Assembly (NCBI GenBank): GCA_963555705.1
Contig: OY743171.1
Coordinates: 26,344,852-26,408,851 of the forward strand
Length of the DNA stretch: 64,000 bases
Source of the DNA: Ligustrum vulgare
Lineage: Eukaryota; Streptophyta; Magnoliopsida; Lamiales; Oleaceae
Reading direction: 5' to 3'
The notes beneath the pieces were generated by a model. It did no database searches and was not told the DNA's origin. It saw nothing but the letters and a program-made list of their open reading frames with translations. The position numbers and the translations under genes were made by a program. Shown one piece after another: positions 29,991 through 41,196 of the stretch (position 1 is its first letter; each line of letters begins with the position of its first letter).

Positions 29991-30251
29991 GAGGGAAAAT
30001 TTCATATTACCTAAAATAATGGGACTAAATTGCAAACTACCAAAATTAAAATATATAAACCTAGAAGAACTCTCAAGCCCATTCTCCCAATCTCACGCCT
30101 CTCTTCCCCACACCTACCCCTTCCCACCAATCCCAATCCACTAGTTAGCATCAGTGCTGGATCTAGAGTCGACGTTATTGCGATTGACTCACTCAATAAT
30201 TACAATATACATTTTGAATTCTGAAAGCGAAGAAGAAAAAGATCAGAACTA
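29991..30251. other. region between CACTA end and antisense gene
   Basis: Non-coding; contains atatataaac (30051) and a CT/CCC-rich stretch (30080-30130) that could be the promoter/leader of the gene at 30252. The 3' LTR expected for the Tat-like element was not found here. Confidence 0.35.
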
Positions 30252-32830
30252 CATGGCTCATCTGTTATCCAAGGAGGAGACGTCTTTGAGAGAGCTTCGA
30301 AGAAAGTGGGACAGGGATTTGGGAAGAGAAGAGGCAGTAGGTTCTTCTTCCGGTCAACAGGACCTCGGTTTAATTGTTAGGGCCCCATTTAGGGTACATA
30401 GGGAAGAGTTGGGTCTGACCGCACAGGAGATCACCCAAGTGAAGGATTGGGTTGATCAGGTTAATAAAGTTTCTGTCTATCATGTTGATCCTGATCCAAA
30501 CCCAGAATAGTGGGAGAGCAGTGAGATTGCCGCTGGAATCCGAGGGGTTGATTTGGCTGGAGCCTGGAAAAATTCAGGATGCCAGAAGGGGTTCGATTAG
30601 TACTCCTTACACCTTCTTGCAGACCCTGCAGCCCTCCCCCAGGTCAAGTGGCCATATGTTATGATGCTATATCCAACGGGATGAGGCTACCCATGCACCC
30701 CTTCTTCAGGGCGTTGCTTAGGAGGTACAACCTGTGCCCCTACCAGCTGGCCCCTAACTTTTTGGACTCAGGCTGTGGGTACTTGATTAGTATGGCAAGA
30801 GGTCAACCCTGACTATCCCATCTCACTGCACATCATTCATACCCTCTATACTTTGAAGAAATCAGTTAGAAGGGAAAAAGATGTGAGGTCGGACGTCAAA
30901 GATTAGTATTACTTGTCTCCCAGGGGCTCATATCCTCCTGTTATTACCGGTCATCCAACTTCAATAATGAACTAGAGGAACCAATGGTTCTGGGTTGCTG
31001 GGGAGTGGCAGAGCTCTCCTGTGGACCCTAGTCCAGAAATTACAGTTCCCCGAACTCTTTCCCTACCTAGTGAGTCTTGTACTTGCTTTAGTGTCTTTAA
31101 GTGTCATGTGTCATTTGCTTTTTAATTTCTATTCACTTTTCTGGACTGGTTCCTAACATGTTATTGGTTTATGGCAGGGACACTTTTTCCCGCCTCATCC
31201 CTGACGCAGACTTAGCGGCAGTAAGACGCTTGTTTGCTTACAAGGGCACTTTCCAGGGGGTCATTCAACAAAACAAATTATTTGTTAAGCACGGTCTTAT
31301 GCGGGCCATGAGTAAGTTTGTTTCCTTATTGCCTTTATATCTTATGCCTCTTCTATTCATAACCCCATTTTCCTTCTTTTCTTGCTAGGTTCCAAGGACT
31401 TCCCGAAGATTTCTCTGAAGGGTCTCATCTCTAAAAAGATCCCTCCTGCCCTTCGCCACGACAGTGAAATTGAAAAGAAGCAGAAAGCACTACTGGCTAA
31501 CCTGCAAGTTGGGGTGGCAAAGGAGGTGTCTGAGGCGTCCACAGTCCAACTTCGGGTCCTCTTCCCGCCCTACTGCCACCACCCAATCTACTGCCAGTGG
31601 GTCCCCAACAGCCCAGCATACAAAAGGAGGCTGATACTAAAAGGGCTACCGCAAAGGGAAAAGGGAAAATGTCACATAGGGGTGGCTCTAAGAGAGAAAG
31701 GGAGGATAAGGATGTCTCTGCGCCATCCTCATTCTCCAAGGATATTTCCGAGCGCGTATCCGAGGAAGATCCCGCCCCCTTGAAGAGGCTCAAAAGGGGC
31801 AAGGACAAGGAATCCACCTCCGCACCTCTGCCAACAGAGATTCAGGACTTGGAGGACGAACCATATATGTCTATCCCAGATTTGGCTTACGAAGTGACAC
31901 CTGAGGGGGCAGAAGAGCTCAAGCACATTAAAACCAGTGTTCTCCCCAGAGATGTTACCTTCAGTCCTTCTCTATTCGACTCCCCCAGTTCTCCTCCCGC
32001 CAGGGCAGCATTAATTACTGAACAATTTTGGATGGAGAGCTGGTCTTCCTTTTCTTCCAGTGCCAGTCCGTCTCGGAAGCTGCTCGCTGCTAAAGCCATG
32101 AATGCCAGGGCGCTAGCCCTTATTGACGAGGTGGAATCTTCTGTGGAGGAGGCGCAGCGGGACAATAAAGATGCTGAGACTGCTCTCCGCCATGCAGAAA
32201 ACATGCTAAAGGAAATTAATGATCTCAAAACTCAGCTGTCCATAGCCCGTAAATTTTCCTCCGAGGAGAGGGCTAACGCTAAGGGAAGATAATGATAAAT
32301 TGAAACATGACATCCAGGTCTCTGAGTCAGACATGGCGACTTTGTGCAAGAAACTAGATGACTCCAACCGTGCACAATCCATCACATCTGAAGCTCTGAC
32401 CGCCGCTAATGCAGCCAAGTCTAAGCTGGAGGCTGAGGTGGCAGCAGCCAACGAAAAATTAGGGAGGGAGATGGAGGCTAAGGTAAAGGCGGAGGAGGAC
32501 CTTGCCTCTTTAGAACGTCAAATGCAAACTAGGATCACAAAGGTTCTGGAGCAGACTGTCATGACACGGGTGGAAAACACTCTAAGTGCCAAAGTGTCTG
32601 AGGCTATCCAGAATTTTAAAGACACTTTTGAAGAGACCCCAGAATACGAGGCCATGCAGAGGGTCTTTGGGAACATAGGGGCCATGATGGCTTTGGGGGA
32701 TGTGAAGGAAGCTTTTCCAACTCTGGACCTATCCTCCATCCCCGAACCTCAAGACGATTCTCCTAACGACCCTGCAGATCCTTTGGGTGCACCTGGAAAG
32801 GGCTCTTCAGAGGATGTCCCTCCGCAATAA
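30252..32830 (+). pseudogene. antisense gene of Tat element (Transposase_28-like), two likely introns
   Basis: Opposite in strand to the Tat pol genes and tail-to-tail with integrase. Exon 1 starts MAHLLSKEET; a later part reads MRLPMHPFFRALLRRYNLCPYQLAPNF (about 30680-30760), which I recognise as the Pfam 'putative gypsy type transposon' domain. Likely introns with GT-AG ends are 31070-31177 (GTGAGT...GGCAG) and 31312-31388 (GTAAGT...TGCTAG). The last exon is Ser/Glu/Lys-rich with a basic patch (KRLKRGKDKE) and a long Ala/Glu/Lys coiled coil (about 32080-32560), ending TAA at 32828-32830. Stops (30508) and frame changes show decay. Antisense extra ORFs between pol and the 3' LTR are known in the Tat lineage; function unknown. 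Confidence 0.7.
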
Positions 32831-33413
32831 TCCTTTTTTGTATTTGCCTTGTTGTTGTTGTTGTTTTTTTTTTTGTAAGTGCAATGGAACCTTATATTGT
32901 AAATGTAGCAACATCCAAATTGTATATAATTTGATTTTATGAATGCAACGATTTTTTGTATTTAGTTCAATGTTTATTTGTTTAAGTGTGAACGCTTCCA
33001 GACACAAACGCCTCGCGAACGCATTATATTAAGATATATGTATAGTCCCTCAGATCTAAGTAGCCCCAAGGCATTCATGTTTGCTGGTTAGATCTGGTGT
33101 TGATTAAATTTTTGAACATTTTTGTCTTATACTCTGTAGCACCTATATTTACAAATTTGTATGAACTCCCCTTGATGGTGTTAAGACGTTCAACTCATAC
33201 GCAGTGATCGTAGTGTAGGCTTATAAGAGTCCCTTGTTTTTAACAAAATTTATGCATGGAGGAGACATGTGGTCATATACCCAAAATATTTTAGGAATTT
33301 GTGTTTATCCGTTATGTTTGTCTAATCAGTAATTGGTACAACCCTAAACGTAACTCATTTAGGATTTTATAAAATCATATGGTAATGTTGTAACCCCTGA
33401 AGAGGAATTTGAT
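32831..33413. other. spacer between convergent antisense gene and pol
   Basis: AT-rich, with a T-run and no LTR. It must hold the 3' ends of both transcripts; no clear signals can be named. Confidence 0.4.
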
Positions 33414-34356
33414 TTATTGAAAATAGTGACGAAGGTGATCCGTGTTCCAAGGATTACATAAAGGTACCCCAGATAAGTCCTCGATCATGTACGTTTCGGG
33501 TACTACCTCGGCAAAGACTTTGTAAGGGCCTTCCCAGTTAGGACCTAAAGTCCCTACTTCTGGTTCTTGAGTTAAAGGAAGAACCTTTTTGAGGACTAAG
33601 TCCCCAACATTAAAGTGCCGACTCTTAACCCTTTTATTGTAATAGCGGGTCATTTTCTCATGGTACCTAGTCGTTACCACTTGAGAATCATTCTGTTTTT
33701 CCAGAAGGAAATCCAAATTAGCCCTTTGTGTTTCTTCGTTTCCCACTTCGTCATAGTGGATTTGACGAAGAGAGGGGACCCCAATTTCAACCGGACATAC
33801 CGCCTCGGATCCATATGTCAAGGAGAAAGGCATTTCACCAGTGGCAGTGTGCGAGGTGGTTCGAAGTGCCCATAATACTTGTGGGAGTTCATCTACCCAT
33901 GTGCCCTTTTTAGACTCCAGCTTCCTTTTCAGGGTATTCCGCCTCGACCCACTTGGTGAAGTAGTCAATTGCCACTATTGCAAAGCAATTATTACCATCA
34001 CCCCTAGGCATAGGACCAATAATATCAATCCCCCACTTCGCAAAAGGCCAAGGGCTAGTCACCACAGTTAGCTTGTGATGCGGCTGATGCGGTATGGTTG
34101 CATGCCGTTGGAACTTATCGCATTTATGCACGAAGTCATGGGAGTCCTTTCGCATAGTCGGCCAAAAATATCCCTGTTTAAGGACTTTCCGAGCTAGTGA
34201 TAACGCCTCGGCGTGGTTGCCACATATGCCCTCGTGGATTTCTTTCATCACATACCGTCCTTCCTTCGGCCCCACACATCTCAGCAAAGGGGAGGTAAAG
34301 CTCCGTTTATAGAGCAAGTCATCCAAAAGTACGAAAGTTGCGGCATATCTTTGCAA
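33414..34356 (-). pseudogene. Tat-like integrase with internal deletion
   Basis: On the minus strand: zinc domain (H-x-E...C-x2-C, GNHAEALSLARKVLKQGYFWP, 34260-34180), then WGIDIIGPMPRG with the first catalytic D and YFTKWVEAE. At about 33945 the frame breaks and goes straight to LKRKLESKKGTWVDELPQVLW and the C-terminal domain (33414-33930). In intact relatives the second D and the E lie between these points, so two of three catalytic residues have been deleted, with a frameshift. The C-terminus (GPYKVFAEV...TDHLRHYF) is otherwise good. Confidence 0.8.
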
Positions 34357-34374
34357 CTTCCGAGCTGTTTCAGG

Positions 34375-34980
34375 CTAGTCTGGCACTGTCTGATGTTTCA
34401 AGTATGCTAGTATAGGATTCATCCATGATCCTTCTTCTTCTATTGCCAAAATCTCCGTACCTAGCTCAATAGAAGAGGTCAACAAGTGCTCAATTGGGAT
34501 CAGATTATGGAGCTCTGAATCATTGCTGCTTGCTAGTTTGGATAAAGCATCGGCGTTGGAATTCTCAGTTCTGGGAATGTGCCGTAACTTCATTTTTCCG
34601 AAGTGCACAGCCAAATCTCTTACTTTTTTCAAGTAAGCGACCATAGCTGGTTCTTTGGCAGAAAATTGTCCATTAAACTGACTTACAACAAGCTGCGAAT
34701 CACTATTCGCCACTACGGACTTAATTTTCAAAGCTTTCGCAAGTCTCTGCCCAGCTAGTAGCGCCTCGTATTCAGCAACATTGTTTGAGGCTTTAAAGTC
34801 AAAACAGATCGCACTGTGCAATTTGAATCCTTCTGGGATTATTAACAATATTCCCACACCGGATCGTCCCTCAACCGAGGACCCATCAACGAACAATTTC
34901 CTCTCTCGGCTGTCATCCGTGTTATCAACCGTCTCAACCTTCGGCGGATGTGTGAACTCAACTATGAAATCCGCTAATGC
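34375..34980 (-). CDS. second RNase H (archaeal-type) of Tat-like element
   Basis: A clean 173-codon frame from 34896 carries FVDGSSVEGRSGVG (D), NNVAEYEALLAG (E), SDSQLVVSQFNG (D) and NADALSKLAS (D): a complete RNase H1-type active site. It stands after the ordinary retroviral RNase H, which is the dual RNase H arrangement known for the Tat lineage. Upstream bases 34897-34980 (ALADFIVEF) link it to the RT-RNase H frame across one stop. All catalytic residues look intact, so this is the best kept enzyme in the element. Confidence 0.8.
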   Translation of the reverse strand, partial: ALADFIVEFTHPPKVETVDNTDDSRERKLFVDGSSVEGRSGVGILLIIPEGFKLHSAICFDFKASNNVAEYEALLAGQRLAKALKIKSVVANSDSQLVVSQFNGQFSAKEPAMVAYLKKVRDLAVHFGKMKLRHIPRTENSNADALSKLASSNDSELHNLIPIEHLLTSSIELGTEILAIEEEGSWMNPILAYLKHQTVPD

Positions 34981-36250
34981 TTAACCCTTTACAGCGATCC
35001 GAGGCTCATAATGTAGGTCGACCTGGCTAATTTCAATCGCCCACTTCATTAACCTTCCAGATACATCCGGTTTCTGCAACACCTGTCTCATAGGAAAGTT
35101 GGTGAGCACGTGTATGGAGTGTGAGTGAAAGTAGGGACGGAGCTTGCGGGATGCTGTGATCAAAGGGAGAGCAAGTTTTTCCATATCTAGGTAACGTGTT
35201 TCCGCATCCAACATGGCTTTGCTTACATAATACACCGGGAACTGATTCCCATCCTCCTCTCTGACCAATACCGAGCTAACAGCCTCTTTTGATACGGCTA
35301 AATACAAGTAGAGAAGTTCGCTAGCCTTTGGTTTTGAAAGTAATGGGGTCTGTCCCAAGAATGCTTTCAGGTCGGTAAAAGTCTGCTCACATTCTTGCGT
35401 CCATTGAAATCGTTTCCCTCCCTTCAAGACCTTAAAGAATGGAAAGCATTTGTCAGGGGACTTGGAAACGAATTGATTTAAGGCCAAAATTCTCCCCGTC
35501 AAGCTTTGCACTTCTTTTGGATTCCGAGGTGATTGCATGTTTAACAAAGCATTGATTTTGTCGGGATTGGCTTCGATTCCTCTCCTATTCACCATGAACC
35601 CAAGAAATTTTTCGGACGCTACCCCAAAAGCGCACTTCGCTGGGTTGAGCTTCATTCGATATTTTCTCAAAACATCGAAGGCCTCTGACAAATGGTGGAT
35701 ATGCTATGTGGCGACCATGCTTTTGACCAGCATGTCATCAACATATACCTCCATGGTATTTCCTAATTTTTCTGAAAACATGCGATTTACCAACCTTTGA
35801 TAGGTAGCTCCAGCATTTTTTAAGCCAAATGGCATAGCTTTGTAACAATAGAGTCCCCTATCTGTAATAAACGAAGTATGCTCCTCATCCGATTCGTACA
35901 TGGGGATCTGATTGTACCCAGAGTATGCATCCATAAAGCTCAGTATCTCATGTCCCATAGTGGAGTCAACTAGCTAATCAATCCGCGACAGTGGAAAACT
36001 GTCTTTGGGACATGCTGGTTTAAATTCGAAAAATCAATACATACTCTCAGCTTCCCATTATGTTTTGGCACCGAAACAGGGTTTGACACCCATTTCGGAT
36101 ACCGAGATTCTCGGATAAAGCCATTTTTCAATAGCTTTGTCACCTCCTCTTTCAAGGCCTTATATTTATCAGAACTCATAGGTCTTCTCTTTTTCCTGTG
36201 CCTAGGGCTTCTGGGATCAAGCTAGAGTTTATGACAAGCCACTTTAGGAT
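34981..36250 (-). pseudogene. Tat-like reverse transcriptase and first RNase H
   Basis: Minus-strand pieces 36179-35970, 35958-35704 and 35691-34981 together cover RT. GFIRESRYPKWVSNPV and KLRVCIDFSNLN are followed by [39 protein letters not shown] (catalytic DD, about 35750-35720) and FLGFMVNRRGIE. A degenerate RNase H follows (VYYVSKAMLDAETRYLDMEKLAL). Stops or frame changes at about 35965, 35700 and 34981 break the chain. Codon order and the VYVDDML form fit the Tat/Athila branch. Confidence 0.82.
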
Positions 36251-36313
36251 CGATCCCAACCATGTCATCATGTTTCCATGCTAATACATCGAGATTTTCA
36301 AGTAAGAAGCTTT

Positions 36314-37225
36314 TCAGCTGACCTTTGTATTCAACCTTTGAATCCAATCCAATCCAATCTGCAATTCTTTGATTGGGTCAAGTGGATCTACACTGAAGCA
36401 TTCCAACCTTTCAGCTGGGGTAGAGCAATTTTCTCCTACCATTCTTGGGTCCAGATCTGCCAGATCTTCTTCCAGGGTCATTGTAACATCCTCAATATCT
36501 GAAGGTCCTCCACCCAGTCTTTCAGGCTCTGGAGCACCCTCGGCCATTGCTACATCGCTAATCATGTTCAAGCTCCGGTCTTGAAATTTCCGGATTGCGT
36601 TTGTGTAACAGGCCCGTGATTCAGTTTGACTCCCCCTTACAGTTGTAACACCGTGCTCCGTAGGGAATTTCATGCAAATGTATTTTGTATGGGTTGCAGC
36701 TCCCAATTCAATGAGGCATGACCTCCCAATTGAGCCATGATAGGAGGAGATTTTGTCCACAACCAAGAATTCCATGGGGATTCTGGAAAGAGTTGGTGCT
36801 TGCCCTACCTCAATCATAAGGGTTATGGATCCTCTGGGAGTTATGTTGTCCCCAGTGAATCCATATATTGGATCTGGGACTAGAATGAGCGAAGTGCTGA
36901 TCCCCATCTTATCAAAAGTTACCCCGTAAATCAAATTTACAGAGGCACCATCATCCACCATCATTCGTGACAACCCATTCCGAGCAACTACTACCCTGAT
37001 AACCAATGCATCATTGTGTGGAAAGTGTACTCCAATAGCATCGTCTTGGGTAAAGGTGATAGATTCTGTCCGAGGCATCCCAACAGGATGTGAATGGATA
37101 TGGTAATTTACGTTGGCGGGCTGCTTGACTTCTCTGATATATCTCTTTTGGGAGTTGTTTGTGCTCCCACCTGGGTGGGGACCTCCCAATATTGTGTCGA
37201 TTTCACGAATAGGAGGGTCGGCCAC
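36314..37225 (-). CDS. Tat-like aspartic protease region
   Basis: A 303-codon frame with RMMVDDGASVNLIYGVTFDKMG (active site D-D-G-A-S, the usual T replaced by D), GSITLMIEVG and FLVVDKISSYHGSIGRSCL, as in Tat/Ogre-type proteases where the second motif reads Y-x-A-I-L-G-R-P. Here it reads YHGSIGRS, also altered. The frame upstream (DPPIREIDTILGGPHPGG) is the conserved gag-protease junction of this lineage. The frame is long, but two key motifs are substituted. Confidence 0.75.
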   Translation of the reverse strand: MADPPIREIDTILGGPHPGGSTNNSQKRYIREVKQPANVNYHIHSHPVGMPRTESITFTQDDAIGVHFPHNDALVIRVVVARNGLSRMMVDDGASVNLIYGVTFDKMGISTSLILVPDPIYGFTGDNITPRGSITLMIEVGQAPTLSRIPMEFLVVDKISSYHGSIGRSCLIELGAATHTKYICMKFPTEHGVTTVRGSQTESRACYTNAIRKFQDRSLNMISDVAMAEGAPEPERLGGGPSDIEDVTMTLEEDLADLDPRMVGENCSTPAERLECFSVDPLDPIKELQIGLDWIQRLNTKVS

Positions 37226-39162
37226 AGGCGTAGGTGGTTCTCTTATATCTTTAGCGTGTGCCGGGAGGTATCCTGGCCCTTGTTCCTGTCTATTTGACGA
37301 TTGTCAATCCTCTCTTTGGTCGAGTTCTTCCACGGAGCTCTTCTGTCAGCTCGCTTGAACTTCTGGCCACCTAATTTTTGAGTTCTCCCCTTGTTAGGGG
37401 AGAAATCATTTCCCCTTCTTCCATGCGCCTTTTAGTCCGCTAACATGTGGATTTCCCTACAATCTTCTGCTACATGACCATAATACCTGTGGTAGGCGTA
37501 GTAAGCCCCAATCATGGGTTGTTTTCCACTTTGGCTACTTTCCATTCTTCCTTGAGCCATGAGAGGATTCCGAGAAGGAGCGTTGGAGTGTAAGTTGGGG
37601 ATAGCTTCCGTGATCTCTGTTGGATAGCTGGACCCTGTCCCCGGAAATGGACGCGGCGCTCAACCTCGATTACTGCCGAACCTATCCTTGTTACCTCCTT
37701 TCTTGAGGTTTGCTTCATTAGAATACCCAAGATTGTATCTCTCTTGAGGGTGGTTGTCTCTGGCCCTAGCCATTTCTTCTGATACGATCTCCTCCTTCAT
37801 CAGATCTACTAGGGCATTGTAATCTCTCGGTTTTTTGCTTCATACATCCCTCCAAAACAAGCTAGTCATAACTAGCCCTCCTTTCCATGCGAAAAACATT
37901 TCCGCCTCAGTGATGTTTTCACAAATGTGCATCTCTTCAGTAAACCGAGCTAGGTAACTTTTCAGAGATTCATCCCTTCCTTGCCTTAAATCCTGAAGGC
38001 GTTGGAGTGGGAGCTGGCCAGGCCTGGAGGAAACAAAGTCATTTTTAAAGGCTGTTTTCAGATCTCTCCAACTGTGGATGCTACCAGGTGGAAGCTTTTT
38101 GTACCATCGTATCGCACTTCCCTCAAGGGTCAAAGCAAAAGCTTTGCATTTTAGTGCCGGAGTGGCTCCGGCTATCTCCATGCTGGCGCGGTAGTTTAGC
38201 AGATGATTGTCAGGGTCACCTCATCCAGAATACTTTGCTATTTCTGGCATTTTGAAGTCATGAGGCACTGGGCACCTACGTATACCCTCCATGAAGGGAC
38301 TTATTTCCTCTTCGTCATCCAGATCGTATGAGGGTAGTTCACTGTTCTCGTCATGACCGGAATACATTGGGTCATGGTGTTGGTCGTAGGGCGGTGGAGC
38401 GTACTCCTGCCTCTGTGGCGGAAAAACTCGGCCGTAATTTGGCCTTTCATGGGTTGGAAAACCATTACGAGATTTGGTCCGAGCTGTTTTGGCTCTCCTT
38501 TCCTGCCTATTCCTAGGTTCATGTGTGGGGGCCAACTTTTCTTCTCCCGTACCATGCTGGTCCCTATGCATTTGACTCTGCGATAAGATTTCTTCAGCGC
38601 GTCGGTCCCTCCTATTTCTAGGCTCGGCTGCATTGCACCGACCTTGATCATTTTGTCCCCCTCGCTTGCCTCTGAATAGCCCTCCTATCCGGCTGAAGAC
38701 ACTGCCAAATTTTGCGGGCGAAGCCTCCCGGTGTCTAGCTGGGAGTTGGTCTTGTCCCTCAGGCTCTTCATGTTCTAGACCTTCTTCATAGAGGGGCGCG
38801 GATTCCACCTCGGCATATGCCTGTGGATCTTCATAATAATAGGAGGCAGTAGTCGCCTCAGATGGTGAGTAATGTGGCTGTGAATATTGCGGGGGCATCA
38901 TGGGCTCATTCATAACATACCCTCTAGCCATGTAGGCATTCATCGCAGCAGTTTGTTCTATCTGCTGTTTCTGCATTTCCAGCATTTGGGCTGCCATGCG
39001 AGTCATATCTCGCAGCATGCGGCGATTACGGTGTCGGCGCTGAGGGTTAGGTTGGGCCACCCCCTCGTTTGTATTCTCACGAGGCCTATGGGGAGCCTCC
39101 TCCTCGCTGAACTGGTCATTTCTACTCCTACGAGGATTAATATTATTGTCACTTTCATTCAT
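37226..39162 (-). pseudogene. Tat-like gag
   Basis: The ATG at 39160-39162 starts a 313-codon frame: an Arg/Pro-rich, then Tyr/Glu-rich linker (MNESDNNINPRRSR...), ending at a TGA at 38221 inside AKYSG. The same reading continues as GDPDNHL..., LEGSAIRWYKKLPPGSIHSWRDLKTAFKNDFVSSRP and ESLKSYLARFTEEM (38181-37840), the retrotransposon gag domain. An unusual zinc box (YYAYHRYYGHVAEDCREI, about 37505-37455, first Cys changed to Tyr) follows. Several stops lie between 37840 and 37440. This copy could not make intact Gag. Confidence 0.78.
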
Positions 39163-39197
39163 GTTCAGAGCAATTTTTTGGTTTTATCTTCTCTTTC

Positions 39198-39480
39198 AAA
39201 GATAGATGAACTTTTATTTCAAAGCTCTAAGCCTTTTTCAAGGTTATTAAACTTGTATTTCAAAGTTTTACACCTTTTTCAAGGTTAATAAACTTATATT
39301 TCAAAATTTCACGCCTTTTTCAAGGTTAATAAACTTATATTTCAAACTTTCACTCCTTTTTCAAGGTTAATAAACTTATACTTCAAAGTTTCACGCCTTT
39401 TTCAAAGTTAATAAACTTATATTTCAAAGTTCTTATGCCTTTTTCAAGGTGATCAAACTTATATTTCAAAGTTCTTATAG
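39198..39480. repeat. 41-bp tandem repeat in Tat leader
   Basis: Six to seven units of about 41 bp (aaggttaataaacttatatttcaaagtttcacgccttttt-like), with starts at about 39240, 39281, 39322, 39363, 39404 and 39446, lie between primer site and gag on the minus strand. Unit length is nearly constant. Confidence 0.85.
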
Positions 39481-39578
39481 TTCTCCGCTCTTTTGTAAGA
39501 GGTTACTCGTCCTTTTCCAAAACTTCCTTTCTATGTGTGGATTTTCATCATGCATTTTCCTGGTTAGCAGTATGGTTT

Positions 39579-39594
39579 CCCACAGACGGCGCCA
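39579..39594 (-). other. Tat-like primer-binding site
   Basis: Minus strand TGGCGCCGTCTGTGGG, three bases inside the LTR. This TGGCGCCGTCTGTGGG form is frequent in plant Ty3/gypsy elements of this branch; I do not assign the tRNA. Confidence 0.65.
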
Positions 39595-39597
39595 AAA

Positions 39598-40284
39598 TGT
39601 TGACCACAAAATCTGGCTGGACCTTGGACCAACACTTCTAAGCTCCTCCCTCTTGAACATGTAGATCTCTTGCGCACTGTGACAAAACAATCAGTTTGCA
39701 AAGGGGCCCGAGGTGGCTCTCGTTTACACTCCGATGCCAAAGTCAGCGCTCATTTTTTAGCAGATATAAATTGGGTACGGGAAATATAAATGTGTAAAAG
39801 AGAGAAAAAGGAGTGAGAGTAAAGATTTAGTTAAGAGTATGAAATTGCTAACCCCTTACATGGCGGAAGGAGGCTTCTATTTATAGAAGGATTCGTTGTT
39901 TTGGATTGTGACACATGGCGGACTTTTACACGTGTATTCACCTTAGCTCTTGGAGGGGACAACCTTGCTTTTCGACCGTAATCATTGCTACATTTCGTAG
40001 GGGATGGGTGCCTGTCACATCTTGATAAAGGTGGTGTCACATCCCTGACTTCATCCCTTGTCCCATCTTTACATCCGAGGCGCCACCGTAAGCACCTTGG
40101 CTAAGCATAAAGCGCGTCTGCTAGACACAAATCAGTTTGGCCAGAGGAGCTCGTGTGCTTTTCCACCTTGGCCATTGGCCCAAGGAGATATCCTAAACTT
40201 TTAATCATGGGCTAAAGTCCATTGGGCCCTCATTGGGTCTTCACTGGTGGCCCAATGTGCCACATTTTGGGTACGATCTCAACA
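39598..40284 (-). repeat. 5' LTR of Tat-like element
   Basis: 687 bp; read on the minus strand it starts TGTTGAGATCG and ends GTGGTCAACA next to the primer site. On its far side the RT/RNase H of another element resumes, so this LTR edge is the insertion boundary. The 3' LTR copy is not in the window, so there is no TSD check. Confidence 0.75.
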
Positions 40285-41196
40285 AGAACATCTCCAATCC
40301 CTATTCCTGATGCGTCACATTCAATCTCAAAGGTTTGGTTAAAGTTAGGTAAAGCCAAAACTGGTGCAGAACATAACCTATCCTTAAGAACTTTAAAAGT
40401 ATTTTCTTGTGCTACCCCCCAATGAAATCCTACACTTTTCTTGACTATTTCTTGAGTGGTGCTGCAAGTGTGTTAAAGTCTTTAACAAATCTCCTATAAA
40501 ACCCAGCCAACCCGTGGAAGCTCCTAACCTCCGTAATACTTTTGGGAGTTGGCCATTCTTTAATAGTGCGAATTTTCTCCTCATCTACCTCAACACCACG
40601 CTGCAAAAGGTACACTTCTTAAAATTAGCATATAGTTTCTCAGTTTGCAAAACTTCCAATACGGATATTAAATGTTCAATGTGATCACCTGAGTCCTTAC
40701 TATACACCAAAATATCATCAAAATATACCACAACAAATTTACCAATGTAAGCACACAAAACATGGTTCACAAGTCTCATAAAAGTGCTAGGGACATTTGA
40801 GAGACAGAATAGCACAACCATCCATTCATATAAACCATATTTGATTTTGAAGGCGGTTTTCCATTCATCACCTTCTTTCATGCGAATTTGGTGATAGCCA
40901 CTTTTGAGATCGATTTTTCTAAACATACAAGCCCCATGCAACTCATCAAGCATATCATCTAATCTAGGTATAGGATGACGATACTTCACCGTGATATTGT
41001 TGACTGCCCTACAATCCATGCACTTCCTCCAAGTCCCATCCTTTTTGGGTACCAACAAAACTGGTACTGCACATGGGCTCATGCTTTCCTTTACATAGCC
41101 CTTTTCCAGTAGCTCTTCAACCTGCTTTTGTAGCTCTTTGGTCTCTTTGGGATTGCTCCTATAAGCTGGCTTGTTTGGAATGACTTCTCCCGGCAT
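40285..41196 (-). pseudogene. chromovirus-like reverse transcriptase, truncated
   Basis: A 203-codon minus-strand frame (41196-40585) holds the RT fingers and palm: [48 protein letters not shown], then [14 protein letters not shown] with an intact catalytic DD, and [10 protein letters not shown]. The MPFGLTNAPSTF motif is changed to [12 protein letters not shown]. The thumb and connection ([16 protein letters not shown]) continue in another frame to 40285, where the Tat LTR cuts it off; RNase H and integrase are lost. Wording of the motifs suggests a Reina-like chromovirus, tentatively. Confidence 0.8.

Noticed and set aside
30140..30165. Cloning-vector polylinker (TCTAGAGTCGAC next to an ACTAGT)
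   Set aside because: Only 12 bases agree with a common polylinker and the flanks are plant element sequence; most likely coincidence, though the read evidence could be checked.
39198..39480. CRISPR-like array
   Set aside because: Units are contiguous with no unique spacers and the context is a plant retrotransposon leader.
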